The notes beneath the pieces are model-generated. The model saw only the letters and a program-made list of their open reading frames with translations, searched no databases and was not told the DNA's origin. The position numbers and the translations under genes were made by a program. Below, piece after piece: positions 53,986-64,000 of a DNA stretch of 64,000 nucleotides. Origin of the DNA: Physella acuta (taxonomy: Eukaryota > Mollusca > Gastropoda > Physidae); NCBI RefSeq assembly GCF_028476545.1, contig NW_026732537.1:1-64000 (forward strand), in the 5' to 3' direction. Position 1 is the first letter of the stretch, and each line of letters opens with the position of its first letter.

Positions 53986-54429
53986 TGTATTACCCAGTTT
54001 TTTTTGCGCTAAAGTGTTCACAACTTTCGCCTCATAGACTCGCTAAGATGTCCATCGAATCTTGACATATTTATTATCCCAATAAACCCCTGATCAAAAG
54101 ACCCCCAAATAGCCGACTCATATTTTTATTTTCTCTTTGAATTAGCTGTAAAATTGTAATATTACATAGAGTTATCTCTCCTTTAGAAAACTGGTAAGAC
54201 GGTTATCTCCCCTCTACGATCCTCAAGGATTGATCCTATAGAATCCAATCCCAACTTGGTATTTGATTTTTCCGCCCATCCTTGGTGTCACGAATTCGAA
54301 TAATAAAATCTAAGTCTGGCTAAATTTGGCATCTGTATACGTGGCGATTTTTGAAAAAATCCCCGAATAAATACAGTAAGTGACTTTTATGAACCGAATG
54401 AATGCTGTAGAGTTATTTTGTAAGAATTA

Positions 54430-54592
54430 TGTCCGTTATCAAGGCTGGTTTAAGGATCTTTTCCGTTAGCAAGGCTAACCTAAGGATCTTTTCCGTTATC
54501 AAGGCTGATTTAAGGATCTTTTCCGTTAGCAAGGCTGACCTAAGGATCTTTTCCGTTAGCAAGGCTGACCTAAGGATCTTTTCCGATTGCAA
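54430..54592. repeat. 30-bp minisatellite
   Basis: About five to six units of GGCTGACCTAAGGATCTTTT plus CCGTTAGCAA. As a multiple of three it keeps a frame open on both strands with a 10-residue period. I do not call a gene. Confidence 0.88.
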
Positions 54593-55204
54593 GTTATCAG
54601 TGCTTCGGATAACGATATGTTGTTCGTCAAAGCTCGAATCAAGATCGATAAGTTGGAAAACGAACAATGAAGGTCGGGTACCCTCAAACGGAAATGTATT
54701 GAACAACTCTTTAAGTGGTAATGTAATGCACCTATTTATAAAAGAATTACTTTAAAAAAATGTCAAAGAGCCGATAATTGAACAATAATTAAGATCGATC
54801 AAAAACCGAGCCAAATGCAGCACATTAAAGAACATTTTAAACAAACTAGAACTGAACTAATGCAAGAGATGACTATTTTAAGTATAAACCTTAGGACTTG
54901 TCTATTTCTAAAAATAGATCTCAGTAGACCCTAAAGTCAGTCACCTTTCACGTGACGTCTTACATTACGTCATACAACACATGAACCTGGTCGTTACCTC
55001 GGTCTTTACCCCTGATCGACAATCAAAACTTTGCCTGCGATCAATACATGGATCGATGCCACATCATAATCGAATCAGCACTTAACGAGTGCCGCCCTTT
55101 TTTAAGTCTATCGATAACAAAGGCGGCCATTGCTTTGTAATTGTCTGCTAGATTCGCGCGCTTGACGTCTGCTACTTCAGTCTCTGCTGTTAGCTCCAGT
55201 CTCT

Positions 55205-55315
55205 GGTGTTTGCTACTCTGTCATCTCCAGCCATCGATGCTTCTTTCTCCAGCCGTTGATGTTTCTTACACTGTCATCTCCAGCCATTGATGTTTTTTAC
55301 ACTGTAAGCTTCAGT
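55205..55315. repeat. Short diverged minisatellite
   Basis: Three or four imperfect units around CTGTCATCTCCAGCCATTGA followed by TGTTTCTTACA. Confidence 0.7.
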
Positions 55316-55359
55316 ACCATATGTTAAACCCCGTTGCATTGTCATCATATTTTCCCCAC

Positions 55360-55442
55360 AAAAACAGTACATATAACTGAATAACCGGGTAAATAAGATT
55401 GCTTTTATTTACCCAGTTATTCAGTTATATGTACTGTTTTTT
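55360..55442. repeat. Near-perfect hairpin, arms about 37 bp
   Basis: AACAGTACATATAACTGAAT through TAACCGGGTAAATAA is followed, after about 7 bp, by its reverse complement with very few mismatches. No flanking duplication was recognised. Could be a tiny foldback element. Confidence 0.85.
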
Positions 55443-56613
55443 AAGATCCGATTTACAATTTTTGTAAAGATTTGAATTCAAGCCTTCAGACACTAGTGCG
55501 ATCACCGTTTTTAGAGTTTTGAAATTCCCTTAAAATAAATCATTTTCAGTGTTTGTATGTCTGATGTAAACGATGTCTAGCTATGAACTACTAGTTTTGT
55601 CTGACTGACCGTATTAAAATAGTTTTTAAACGCGACTTACCTTAAGTAAAGTGAATGAAATCTAATTTGTGTATCAAGCTTGCCTTACACTATAGGAAAA
55701 AAAAAACACTAGTCAAGTATATCCATTAGTCAGTTAATGAATAAACAGCAATTACACGTGCACGATTTTATTTAATGTCTTGAATCATAAACTGACGCGC
55801 AGGCTGCTGGGTTCACTAGCAGCTACCTGTGATGTGAGACTTGCGTGCAGCCAATAGCTAAACCTTTATAGCGTTTTTCTTTAGCCTTATTCATAAGGCG
55901 TTCATAACACACGGAGTTAACGAGCCAAAAAATAAAAACTAAACGTTTTATGTTTTGCTGCAGTCAGATTGAACGTATTCTAAACAAATTTCCGGCTTTA
56001 AACACCTTTTTTTTAGTCAGAAACGCCAATGGAAAAATACGCAATGCAAACAGTTAGACTAAACAAAATAAAGATAAAATGATTTTATAATATCTTATGT
56101 TATCACAGCTCTTTTGATTGCCTAAAGTCGGAAGTGTTGATCTAAATACCCGGCGGAAGAGGGTCACATGAGTACATTTGAAACATACGGAGGAACGTAT
56201 GTTGTAAGGGTTAGAGAACGCCGTCAACCTTTTCATTGTTTCGAAATTTCCAAAATAATTACAATATCATTAATCTCTTCATCCATGGCATGTAGTACAC
56301 ATTTTAGCTCAAGAATTTCTGCTAAAAAAATAACCCCCCCCCCCCCCCAAATATAAAAACTCTAGCTTAAAAAAACATTGAGTTTTCGTTTCTATGGAGC
56401 CGTGTAGACTGGGTGTGGTGAACAAACACGGAAGTCGAGGCTTGGCATTGATCTCCAATAGTCGGCGTCTGCCCATAGTACAACTGCAAACATGATCTTC
56501 TAGAACATTCGGACTCTCACACGAAGATAATCAGATTAATTTAAACACGTTTTGCTACGGTATTTTTTTCTCGTTTTTCATTTGGGCTGATGGGTCTAAT
56601 CTGTAGTCCTGGA

Positions 56614-57015
56614 ATGGTCATTAGGTCTCACGTGAGGGGGGAATGGTCATTACGTCTCACGTGAAGGGGGAATGGTCATTACGTCTCACGTGAAGGGGGA
56701 ATGGTCATTACGTCTCACGTGAAGGGGGAATGGTCATTACGTCTCACGTGAAGGGGGAATGGTCATTACGTCTCACGTGAAGGGGGAATGGTCATTACGT
56801 CTCACGTGAAGGGGGAATGGTCATTACGTCTCACGTGAAGGGGGAATGGTCATTACGTCTCACGTGAAGGGGGAATGGTCATTACGTCTCACGTGAAGGG
56901 GGAATGGTCATTACGTCTCACGTGAAGGGGGAATGGTCATTACGTCTCACGTGAAGGGGGAATGGTCATTACGTCTCACGTGAAGGGGGAATGGTCATTA
57001 CGTCTCACGTAAAGG
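56614..57015. repeat. 29-bp minisatellite containing TCACGTGA
   Basis: About 14 highly uniform units of AATGGTCATTACGTCTCACG plus TGAAGGGGG. Each holds the palindromic E-box core CACGTG. Confidence 0.95.
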
Positions 57016-57117
57016 AAAAAAAAATTGGTGTAAGATACAAACTAAAGGGTAACTGATTTTCTAACAACAAAGTTTTTGCATTGGACAAAACATACAAGTC
57101 AAAAACACAACATACAA

Positions 57118-57490
57118 AGTGATTTCCACACCCCTAAACTCCATGTGATTTCTGCACCCCTAAACTCCATGTGATTTCTACATCCCTAAACTCCATGTGA
57201 TTTCTGCACCACTGAACTCAATGTGATTTCCACACCCCTAAAGTCCATGTGATTTCTACATCCCTAAACTCCATGTGATTTCTACATCCCTAAACTCCAT
57301 GTGATTTCTGCACCACTGAACTCAATGTGATTTCCACACCCCTAAAGTCCATGTGATTTCTACATCCCTAAACTCCATGTGATTTCTACATCCCTAACCT
57401 CCACGTGATTTCTGCACCCCTTAACTCCATGTGATTTCTGCTGTCTGCACCCCTAAACTTCATGTGATTTCTGCACCCCTAAACTCAGCC
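57118..57490. repeat. About 27-bp minisatellite
   Basis: About 14 units around CTAAACTCCATGTGATTTCT followed by GCACCCC, with interspersed ACATCCC and CACTGAACTC variants. Confidence 0.93.
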
Positions 57491-58217
57491 TTTCATGTCG
57501 TTACCCCCCCCCCTCCTTCCCCGTGGGGTTTTCAGGGCGTACACACATTTTTCAGCATTCCCTATGTTGTCATTGTTATCAATTAAATTTACCCCACTTA
57601 GTGTGATCAAGTAAGAACATTGTTTTAATGAGCATACCAGTACTTCATGTACTTCACGATATCTATTTGGCTATTTCACCTTTTTCGCTTTTTTTTAAAG
57701 AAAAAAAAAAGGGTTATTATTTTAATTGTTTTATTCCTCTTTAATATAAAAAAAATCAAGTTTATTACATTCACATTTCAATAGACATTTTGAGTAACAT
57801 TAAAAACCATATTTTTAGATATACAATAAAATTAAAATTTAAAAAAAATGTATCAAGCTAGAAAAAAAAAGTTTGAGAATCGCTTGTCTTTAGAGTAGGC
57901 TACCTGCTTTTAAGTCGCAACTTCTTACAAGCACCAAGTGAAAGGAACGAATACGCAATTCGGAAAGAGTAATTACCCTTGAAAACTAGCAAGGGATAAA
58001 CAAAACACTTGATCTACCTCTTGCTTCAGCGCCACCTAGCGTGAGATAAGAGCAACAGAGACAGGTATCTGCGGGATAACAATCTTAGGCATAATTCAAT
58101 GTCCTTTTAGCGCAGTGAACTACGTGCATCAAGTGAAGATTGAAGAAAATACACGATTGGGATACTACTATTATTATAGTATTCTAACAATTAATAAAAG
58201 GCCTAATAATAAGAGGC

Positions 58218-58562
<345 letters not shown>

Positions 58563-58896
58563 ATTTTTTTAAAATTATTTAAAAATAAAAATAAAAGCCA
58601 ATTGTCTAGATTTTGGGATTTATATCTGCCCAACAAACTTTTCAGCAAGTGTTATTCACGGAATTGGGGCAATGACTGCATTTATAGATGTCCACTCAGT
58701 TATTATCCATGTCTGGCTTTAGTTGGAGAAAGTGAAGACACGCGATTCTATTGTATTTGTTCGGGCTGTTGGTTTATTCACTACTTACTCAGAAAGGTCG
58801 TTTAGTTTGGGGGTTGTAGAAATTTAAAAAATTTAACAAACGGTCAACGTTACCTTTCAAATCTTTTGCATTGAAATTTTACTTGAATTTGTTTTG

Positions 58897-58899
<3 letters not shown>

Positions 58900-58990
<91 letters not shown>

Positions 58991-59005
58991 TTATATATTT
59001 ATATA
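58900..59005. repeat. (TA)n microsatellite
   Basis: About 85 bp of TA then TTTATATA variants. Confidence 0.95.
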
Positions 59006-59211
59006 CATATTTACTTAAAGTAAATTTTGCAAGCTTTTACGTAACTAGTATTTAGACCAACAAAATTGATATACTCAAGACATCTCATCGCTGTTAACTT
59101 TTATGCCCAAATTTTACAAGCTTAAATATTTTCTAAAAGCTTTAACATTTCTTTCAAAGCAACACATGTTGCTAGTTGCTATTTTTTTTTATACAGAGTA
59201 TAGAGGCAGGT

Positions 59212-59890
59212 GAGTTGCAAAAGTCAACGGTTGAGACTAAAGTCATATTGTAAAAGTCAACGGTTCAGACTGAAGTCATATTTTAAAGTCAACGGTTGAT
59301 ACTGAAGTCATGTTGTAAAAGTCAACGGTTGAGACTAAAGTCATATTGTAAAAGTCAACGGTTGAGACTAAAGTCATATTGTAAAAGTCAACGGTTGAGA
59401 CCAAAGTCATATTGTAAAAGTCAACGATTGATACTGAAGTCATATTGTAAAAGTCAAAGGTTGAGACTAAAGTCATATTGTAAAAGTCAACGGTTGAGAC
59501 CGAAGTCATATTGTAAAAGTCAACGGTTGAGACCGAAGTCATATTGTAAAAGTCAACGGTTCAGACTGAAGTCATATTTTAAAGTCAACGGTTGATACTG
59601 AAGTCATGTTGTAAAAGTCAACGGTTGAGACTAAAGTCATATTGTAAAAGTCAACGGTTGAGACTAAAGTCATATTGTAAAAGTCAACGGTTGAGACCAA
59701 AGTCATGTTGTAAAAGTCAACGGTTGATACTGAAGTCATATTGTAAAAGTCAAAGGTTGAGACTAAAGTCATATTGTAAAAGTCAACGGTTGAGACCGAA
59801 GTCATATTGTAAAAGTCAACGGTTGAGACCGAAGTCATATTGTAAAAGTCAACGGTTGAGACCGAAGTCATATTGTAAAAGTCAACGGCC
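59212..59890. repeat. 33-bp minisatellite with a 296-bp higher-order repeat
   Basis: About 20 units around GTCAACGGTTGAGACTAAAG and TCATATTGTAAAA. The distinctive block TTCAGACTGAAGTCATATTT recurs at about 59266 and 59562, marking a nine-unit superrepeat. Confidence 0.94.
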
Positions 59891-59929
59891 AAAAAGATGA
59901 AAACTTTGTCACTTACCACAGGTGTTTCT

Positions 59930-60205
59930 CGTCCAACTCGTTAATCCACGGGTTAATTATCAGACTCGTTAATCCACGGCTTAATTATCAGGCTAGTTAA
60001 TCCACTGCCTAGCTTTATCAGACTCGTTAATCCACGGGTTAATTATCAGGCTCGTTAATCCACGGCTTAATTATCAGGCTCGTTAATCCACGGCTTAATT
60101 ATCAGGCTCGTTGATCCACGGCTTAATTATCAGGCTAGTTAATCCACTGCCTAGCTTTATTTGACTCGTTAATCCACGGCCTAAAGCTAACCATTAAATC
60201 GTTAA
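59930..60205. repeat. About 28-bp minisatellite
   Basis: About nine units of CTCGTTAATCCACGGCTTAA followed by TTATCAGG. Confidence 0.92.
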
Positions 60206-60609
60206 TCCGCTGCCTGACTATTGAGAAATATCATAAGAGATCTTACGTAAAAAGTATATTATCTTTGGCAAATGTACGAGAGCAACTATTTCAGCTTCCT
60301 CTTTCAATTTCACTCACTCTAAGAAAAATAATAATTTAGATTTCGAGAAAGTAATCCATTATTTTCATAGACAAATACTGTTTTTGTTCTAATTTTTATT
60401 TTATTTTTAAATGAAGAAAATATTTCGATAATAACTTAAGAAAACAGAGAGGAACGAAAGTACAAACACCTCACTAATGATAACCTTCCAATAGTCGGTG
60501 CCACACATCCAGGAACGGTAACTCTCTTCAACACGCGAGCAAATATTTCTGTGGAGCCGGTTCATATTTCTGACAATCTAGCAGTGCCAAACGGAGTTTG
60601 GTGGTTGAA

Positions 60610-61100
60610 GGTGTGGGTGGTTGATGGGGAGACAAGGGGGAGGGGTGAGTGGGGGAGGGGGGTTGTTGTGTAGACAAGAGGGGGGGGGGGGGGGTGAGTG
60701 AGTGTGTGTGTGGGGGGGGGGGGGTTGGATATACAAGAGGGAGGGGTGAGTGTGTGTGTGTAGGGGGGGGGGTTCTTGGGGAGACAAGAGGGAGGGGTGA
60801 GTGTGTGGTTCAGTGTGTGTGTGTGTGGGGGGGGGTTCTTGGGTAGACAAAAGGGAGGGGTGAGTGTGTGTGTGTGGGGGGGGGGGGTTCTTGGGTAGAC
60901 AAGAGGGAGGGGTGAGTGTGTGTGGGGGGGGGGTTGGATATACAAGAGGGAGGGGTGAGTGTGTGTGTGGGGGGTGGATAGACAATATGGAGGGGTGAGT
61001 GTGTGTTTGTGTGTGTAGGGGGGGTGGATAGACAAGATGGAGGGTGAGTGTGTGTGGTGTGCGTGTGTTTGTGCGTGTGGGGGGGGGGGGAGTTCCTGGC
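60610..61100. repeat. G-rich / GTGTG minisatellite
   Basis: About nine diverged units of roughly 50-70 bp with ACAAGAGGGAGGGGTGAGTG and G runs. Pro/His/Thr-rich minus frames are compositional. Confidence 0.9.
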
Positions 61101-61194
61101 GGGTTAACTTTGGGTGGTTCTTGTATAGAGTATATTTATGAAGGTGTGTGTGGTTTTTTTGGGTAGAGGAGAGGGAGGGATGAATGTTGAGGTT

Positions 61195-61790
61195 CTTGGG
61201 TAGGGTGGTAGGGTGGTAGGGTTGTATGTGTGGGTGGTTCTTGGGTAGGGTGGTAGGGTTGTATGTGTGGGTGGTTCTTGGGTAGGGTGGTAGGGTTGTA
61301 GGGTGGTATGTGTGGGTGGTTCTTGGGTAGGGTGGTAGGGTTGTAGGGTGGTATGTGTGGGTGGTTCTTGGGTAGGGTGGTAGGGTTGTAGGGTGGTATG
61401 TGTGGGTGGTTCTTGGGTAGGGTGGTAGGGTTGTAGGGTGGTATGTGTGGGTGGTTCTTGGGTAGGGTGGTAGGGTTGTAGGGTGGTATGTGTGGGTGGT
61501 TCTTGGGTAGGGTGGTAGGGTGGTAGGGTTGTATGTGAGGGTGGTTTTTGGGTAGGGTGGTAGGGTTGTAGGGTGGTATGTGTGGGTGGTTCTTGGGTAG
61601 GGTGGTAGGGTTGTAGGGTGGTATGTGTGGGTGGTTCTTGGGTAGGGTGGTAGGGTTGTAGGGTGGTATGTGTGGGTGGTTCTTGGGTAGGGTGGTAGGG
61701 TGGTAGGGTTGTATGTGAGGGTGGTTTTTGGGTAGGGTGGTAGGGTGGTAGGGTTGTATGTGTGGGTGGTTCTTGGTTAGAGGGGATAGG
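61195..61790. repeat. 45-bp G-rich minisatellite
   Basis: About 13-14 units of TTCTTGGGTAGGGTGGTAGG followed by GTTGTAGGGTGGTATGTGTGG split here by variation. The unit length is a multiple of three and lacks minus-strand stops, so a 299-codon minus frame (15-residue period, KNHPHIPPYNPTTLP) spans 61136-62035. Confidence 0.93.
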
Positions 61791-62159
61791 GTAGTAGATG
61801 TTAGTGGTTCTTGTAGAAGTGATAGGGTTGTATTTATGGGTGATTCTTGGGTATAAGGGATAGGTTTGTTGATGTGGATGGTTCTTGGGGAGGAGGGGAT
61901 AGGATTGTGTGTGTGGGTGGATCTTGAGGAGGAGGGGATAGGATTGTGGGTGTGGGTGGATCTTGGGGAGGAGGGGATAGGTTTGTGGGTGTGGGTGGAT
62001 CTTGGTGGGTGCTTTAGGTATGTATGTTGTGACACGGTGACGTCAGTGTATATGTTGAGAGATAAAATATTTCATCTCACCGGCGACCTCTCTCAAAAAC
62101 ATAACTTTGGAACAATCGCCTGGCTCTACATAATTCGTAAAAGTTTTGCTGTGTAGCCT

Positions 62160-62780
62160 CCCTTCTCCCCTCTCTCCTCACTAGTCTCCCCACTCTCCCC
62201 CCCCCCCCATCTCTCCTATAAAAGTCCCGCGTTTGTTGATCCACTGAACTATAAAAGATGTTTTAAACGATCTCGACATAAGAATATTCCATTCATACTC
62301 ATTCTATTCATACTCTCCACACTTTTGCTCAAATTACATAATATCATGTAGCTCTGTAAAAGTTCTAATAATAGATGTGCCTGTCGTTTTAACAGCACGC
62401 GAAAAAAAAAACGCGATTTTCAGCCGATCAATTTTGATAATAAAACAAATTTTTAATTTTTAAAGTTCAGACACATTTTACTAAAATTCAAGGGACCGAT
62501 TCCTTTACTAAAACCTAATGTTTATTTTCTTGTTTCGGTGCATTGCCATGAAAGCCTCTAAAGCTTATAAAGGATTAATATTGATATCTACCTATTCACT
62601 GATTGAAAAATCTGTATCTTTAATTTAATTTTTAAGGACTAAATTATTTGTATTTAGATTGAAATTTAGATATATTCGCGCCGTCATCTTAATAAAAAAA
62701 AAATGTTTAATCGATGCATCAAAATTGCGTCAAAGTTGATGACCATACTAAAAACTTAGAAATACCAATTCAACAGAGAT
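62160..62780. other. AT-rich intergenic sequence, no gene seen
   Basis: No coding, RNA or element signature recognised apart from a C run near 62200. Confidence 0.45.
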
Positions 62781-62784
62781 TAAT

Positions 62785-62901
62785 TGTCAGAAGTGGGATT
62801 TGAACTCACGCCCACATTCGTGAACCAGAACACACACCTGCTTTGCGTAGATAGGTTATTAACCATGAGTCTGGTGCGTTAGAAGACTCGGCCATGCGAG
62901 T
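62785..62901 (-). pseudogene. tRNA-Leu(CAA) pseudogene
   Basis: Aligns with the intact copy at 63111 but the 5' acceptor strand no longer matches (GAACTCGCATGGCC rather than GTCAGGATGGCC). There are further changes in the D and anticodon arms. It lies about 210 bp from the intact copy. Confidence 0.82.
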
Positions 62902-63110
62902 TCTATATTTTGAGAATGATGCCTTTACATAGACAAAAGATTTCGCAATAAATATTTTTTTAAAAATTAATAGCAAAATTGTTGGTTATGACGATTCAAA
63001 ATATTTATAATTATGATAAATGATACATTTATAATTATGATAAATGATATGTTTAATTCAAAGGTATGTTAAAAAAAAATTGTAAAATAAAAAAAAAATT
63101 CCAAAAGTAT

Positions 63111-63227
63111 TGTCAGAAGTGGGATTTGAACCCACGCCCACATTCGTGGACCAGAACACTCGCCTGCGTTGCGCAGGAAGGTGATTAACCTTGAGTCTGG
63201 CGCCTTAGACCACTCGGCCATCCTGAC
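63111..63227 (-). tRNA. tRNA-Leu(CAA), intron-containing
   Basis: Intact stems, CAA anticodon and box B. The intron has the CCTGCGTTGCGCAGG hairpin. T runs follow on the minus strand. Confidence 0.93.
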
Positions 63228-63487
63228 TTGATAAATAGTGGGCTGCTATAAATGTCATTTGTGTTTCTTTTCGGAATTTTTCTTACGCTATTTTCAGCAT
63301 TTTTCAGAATATGTTTAAGAAGCAAGATTATGTTTATTTCTGAACTTATTTAGAATCTAGATCAATATCTAGTAGATCTAGTTACTTTAGGCTGTTTTAA
63401 ATTTTATTGTAATTTGATCACGTAAACTGCATTAAAAAAAAAAAACAAATAGGCCTAAGGGAAATAACTGACAAATCAAAACGATAA

Positions 63488-63810
63488 AGGAGTCACCTAG
63501 AGACGGCCTAGCCTAGATCTAGATCTAGATCTAAATCTAGGCACTATGGTCTATACTCTATAGAGATCTAGTCTATTAGAAATAGATTCTAATTTTCTAG
63601 ATCTAGAATATCTAGACTAGATCTAGATACTACTACTACTAGATTTAGATTGATCTGCATCTAGAATCTACATTTACTCAGAGTCATTTAGTTGAATTAT
63701 TATTAGTACTAGTCTAGAACTCTGGTAATCTATCGTTTTAAGTTTAGGTAGACCTACGTAAAATCGCCCGCGACTAGATCTAGTAATGTGAAAAACAGGT
63801 GACTCCTTAA
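63488..63810. repeat. CTAGAT-rich degenerate repeat bounded by inverted AAGGAGTCACCT
   Basis: Multiple TCTAGATCTAGATCT stretches between AAGGAGTCACCT and its complement AGGTGACTCCTT. Could be a small inverted-repeat element, but target duplications are not evident. Confidence 0.5.
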
Positions 63811-64000
63811 ATTTTAATAATTATTTCACATTTTGAGGAGGATTTACGTTTTGAAAAATACAAGAATGTTTCCTTGTTTCATTTATGCACTTGTTTTTAA
63901 ACATTTGAATTAAAACTTTTCAGTAATAAATGAAGACGGTAATCTATCGTTTTGGGTGCGTAAAATCGCCCGCGGCTTCTAATGTACGAAAAAGTTACCT

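Noticed and set aside
54413-54755. Open frames on both strands over the 30-bp repeat
   Set aside because: Periodicity of 30 bp keeps frames open; the non-repeat flank shows no recognised domain.
60562-61035. Proline/histidine/threonine-rich minus frames
   Set aside because: Complement of G/GT-rich minisatellite; low complexity with no supporting context.
61195-61790. Telomere-like GGGTAGGG repeats
   Set aside because: The period is 45 bp, not a hexamer, and it is internal to the window.

Overview
The window looks like nuclear DNA of an animal, most likely a lophotrochozoan and plausibly a gastropod mollusc. It is AT-rich, with short exons in long introns, intron-containing tRNA-Leu(CAA) genes, tRNA-derived SINEs, many small hAT-type elements, long (TA)n tracts and CTAGAT-rich sequence. 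The species cannot be fixed from sequence alone. I see no rRNA, CRISPR array or bacterial operon.

Three protein-coding genes can be assembled exon by exon with consistent phases, all on the minus strand. Two are tandem paralogues at 4166-6846 (191 aa) and 10505-14567 (200 aa). Each has a signal peptide, one Reeler domain and a hydrophobic C-terminus of the GPI-anchor type, and each has four coding exons with the same intron phases (1, 0, 2). The third, at 35458-49508, has eleven coding exons and encodes a 629-aa type-B carboxylesterase/cholinesterase-like protein with a signal peptide, an apparently complete Ser220-Glu347-His473 triad and a C-terminal transmembrane anchor (neuroligin-like layout).

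The most striking pattern is that seven of the splice sites in these genes are themselves tandemly amplified. At seven boundaries, minisatellites of about 20-50 bp abut the exon, and each unit contains the splice site plus a few exon and intron bases. The sites are donors of esterase exons 2, 3, 5 and 6, the acceptor of esterase exon 8, the acceptor of exon 2 in the first Reeler gene, and the donors of exons 1 and 3 in the second. Reading past the true donor, or starting at an upstream acceptor, generally meets a stop within one or two units, so the arrays look like fields of decoy splice sites.

Layout: 0.1-1.7 kb, a 1.6-kb non-autonomous hAT element; 2-3 kb, foldback and Harbinger-like MITEs; 4.2-14.6 kb, the Reeler genes with MITEs between them; 11.7 kb, tRNA-Leu; 15-35 kb, gene-poor, with a G-rich tandem array (18.5-21.7 kb), two tRNA-Leu genes, and a fossil KRBA2-like integrase fragment among GGCCGGCC-rich repeats (27-29.7 kb); 35.5-49.5 kb, the esterase gene, its introns loaded with SINEs, MITEs and minisatellites; 49.5-64 kb, intergenic or upstream sequence dominated by long minisatellites, ending with a tRNA-Leu pseudogene and a fourth intact tRNA-Leu.
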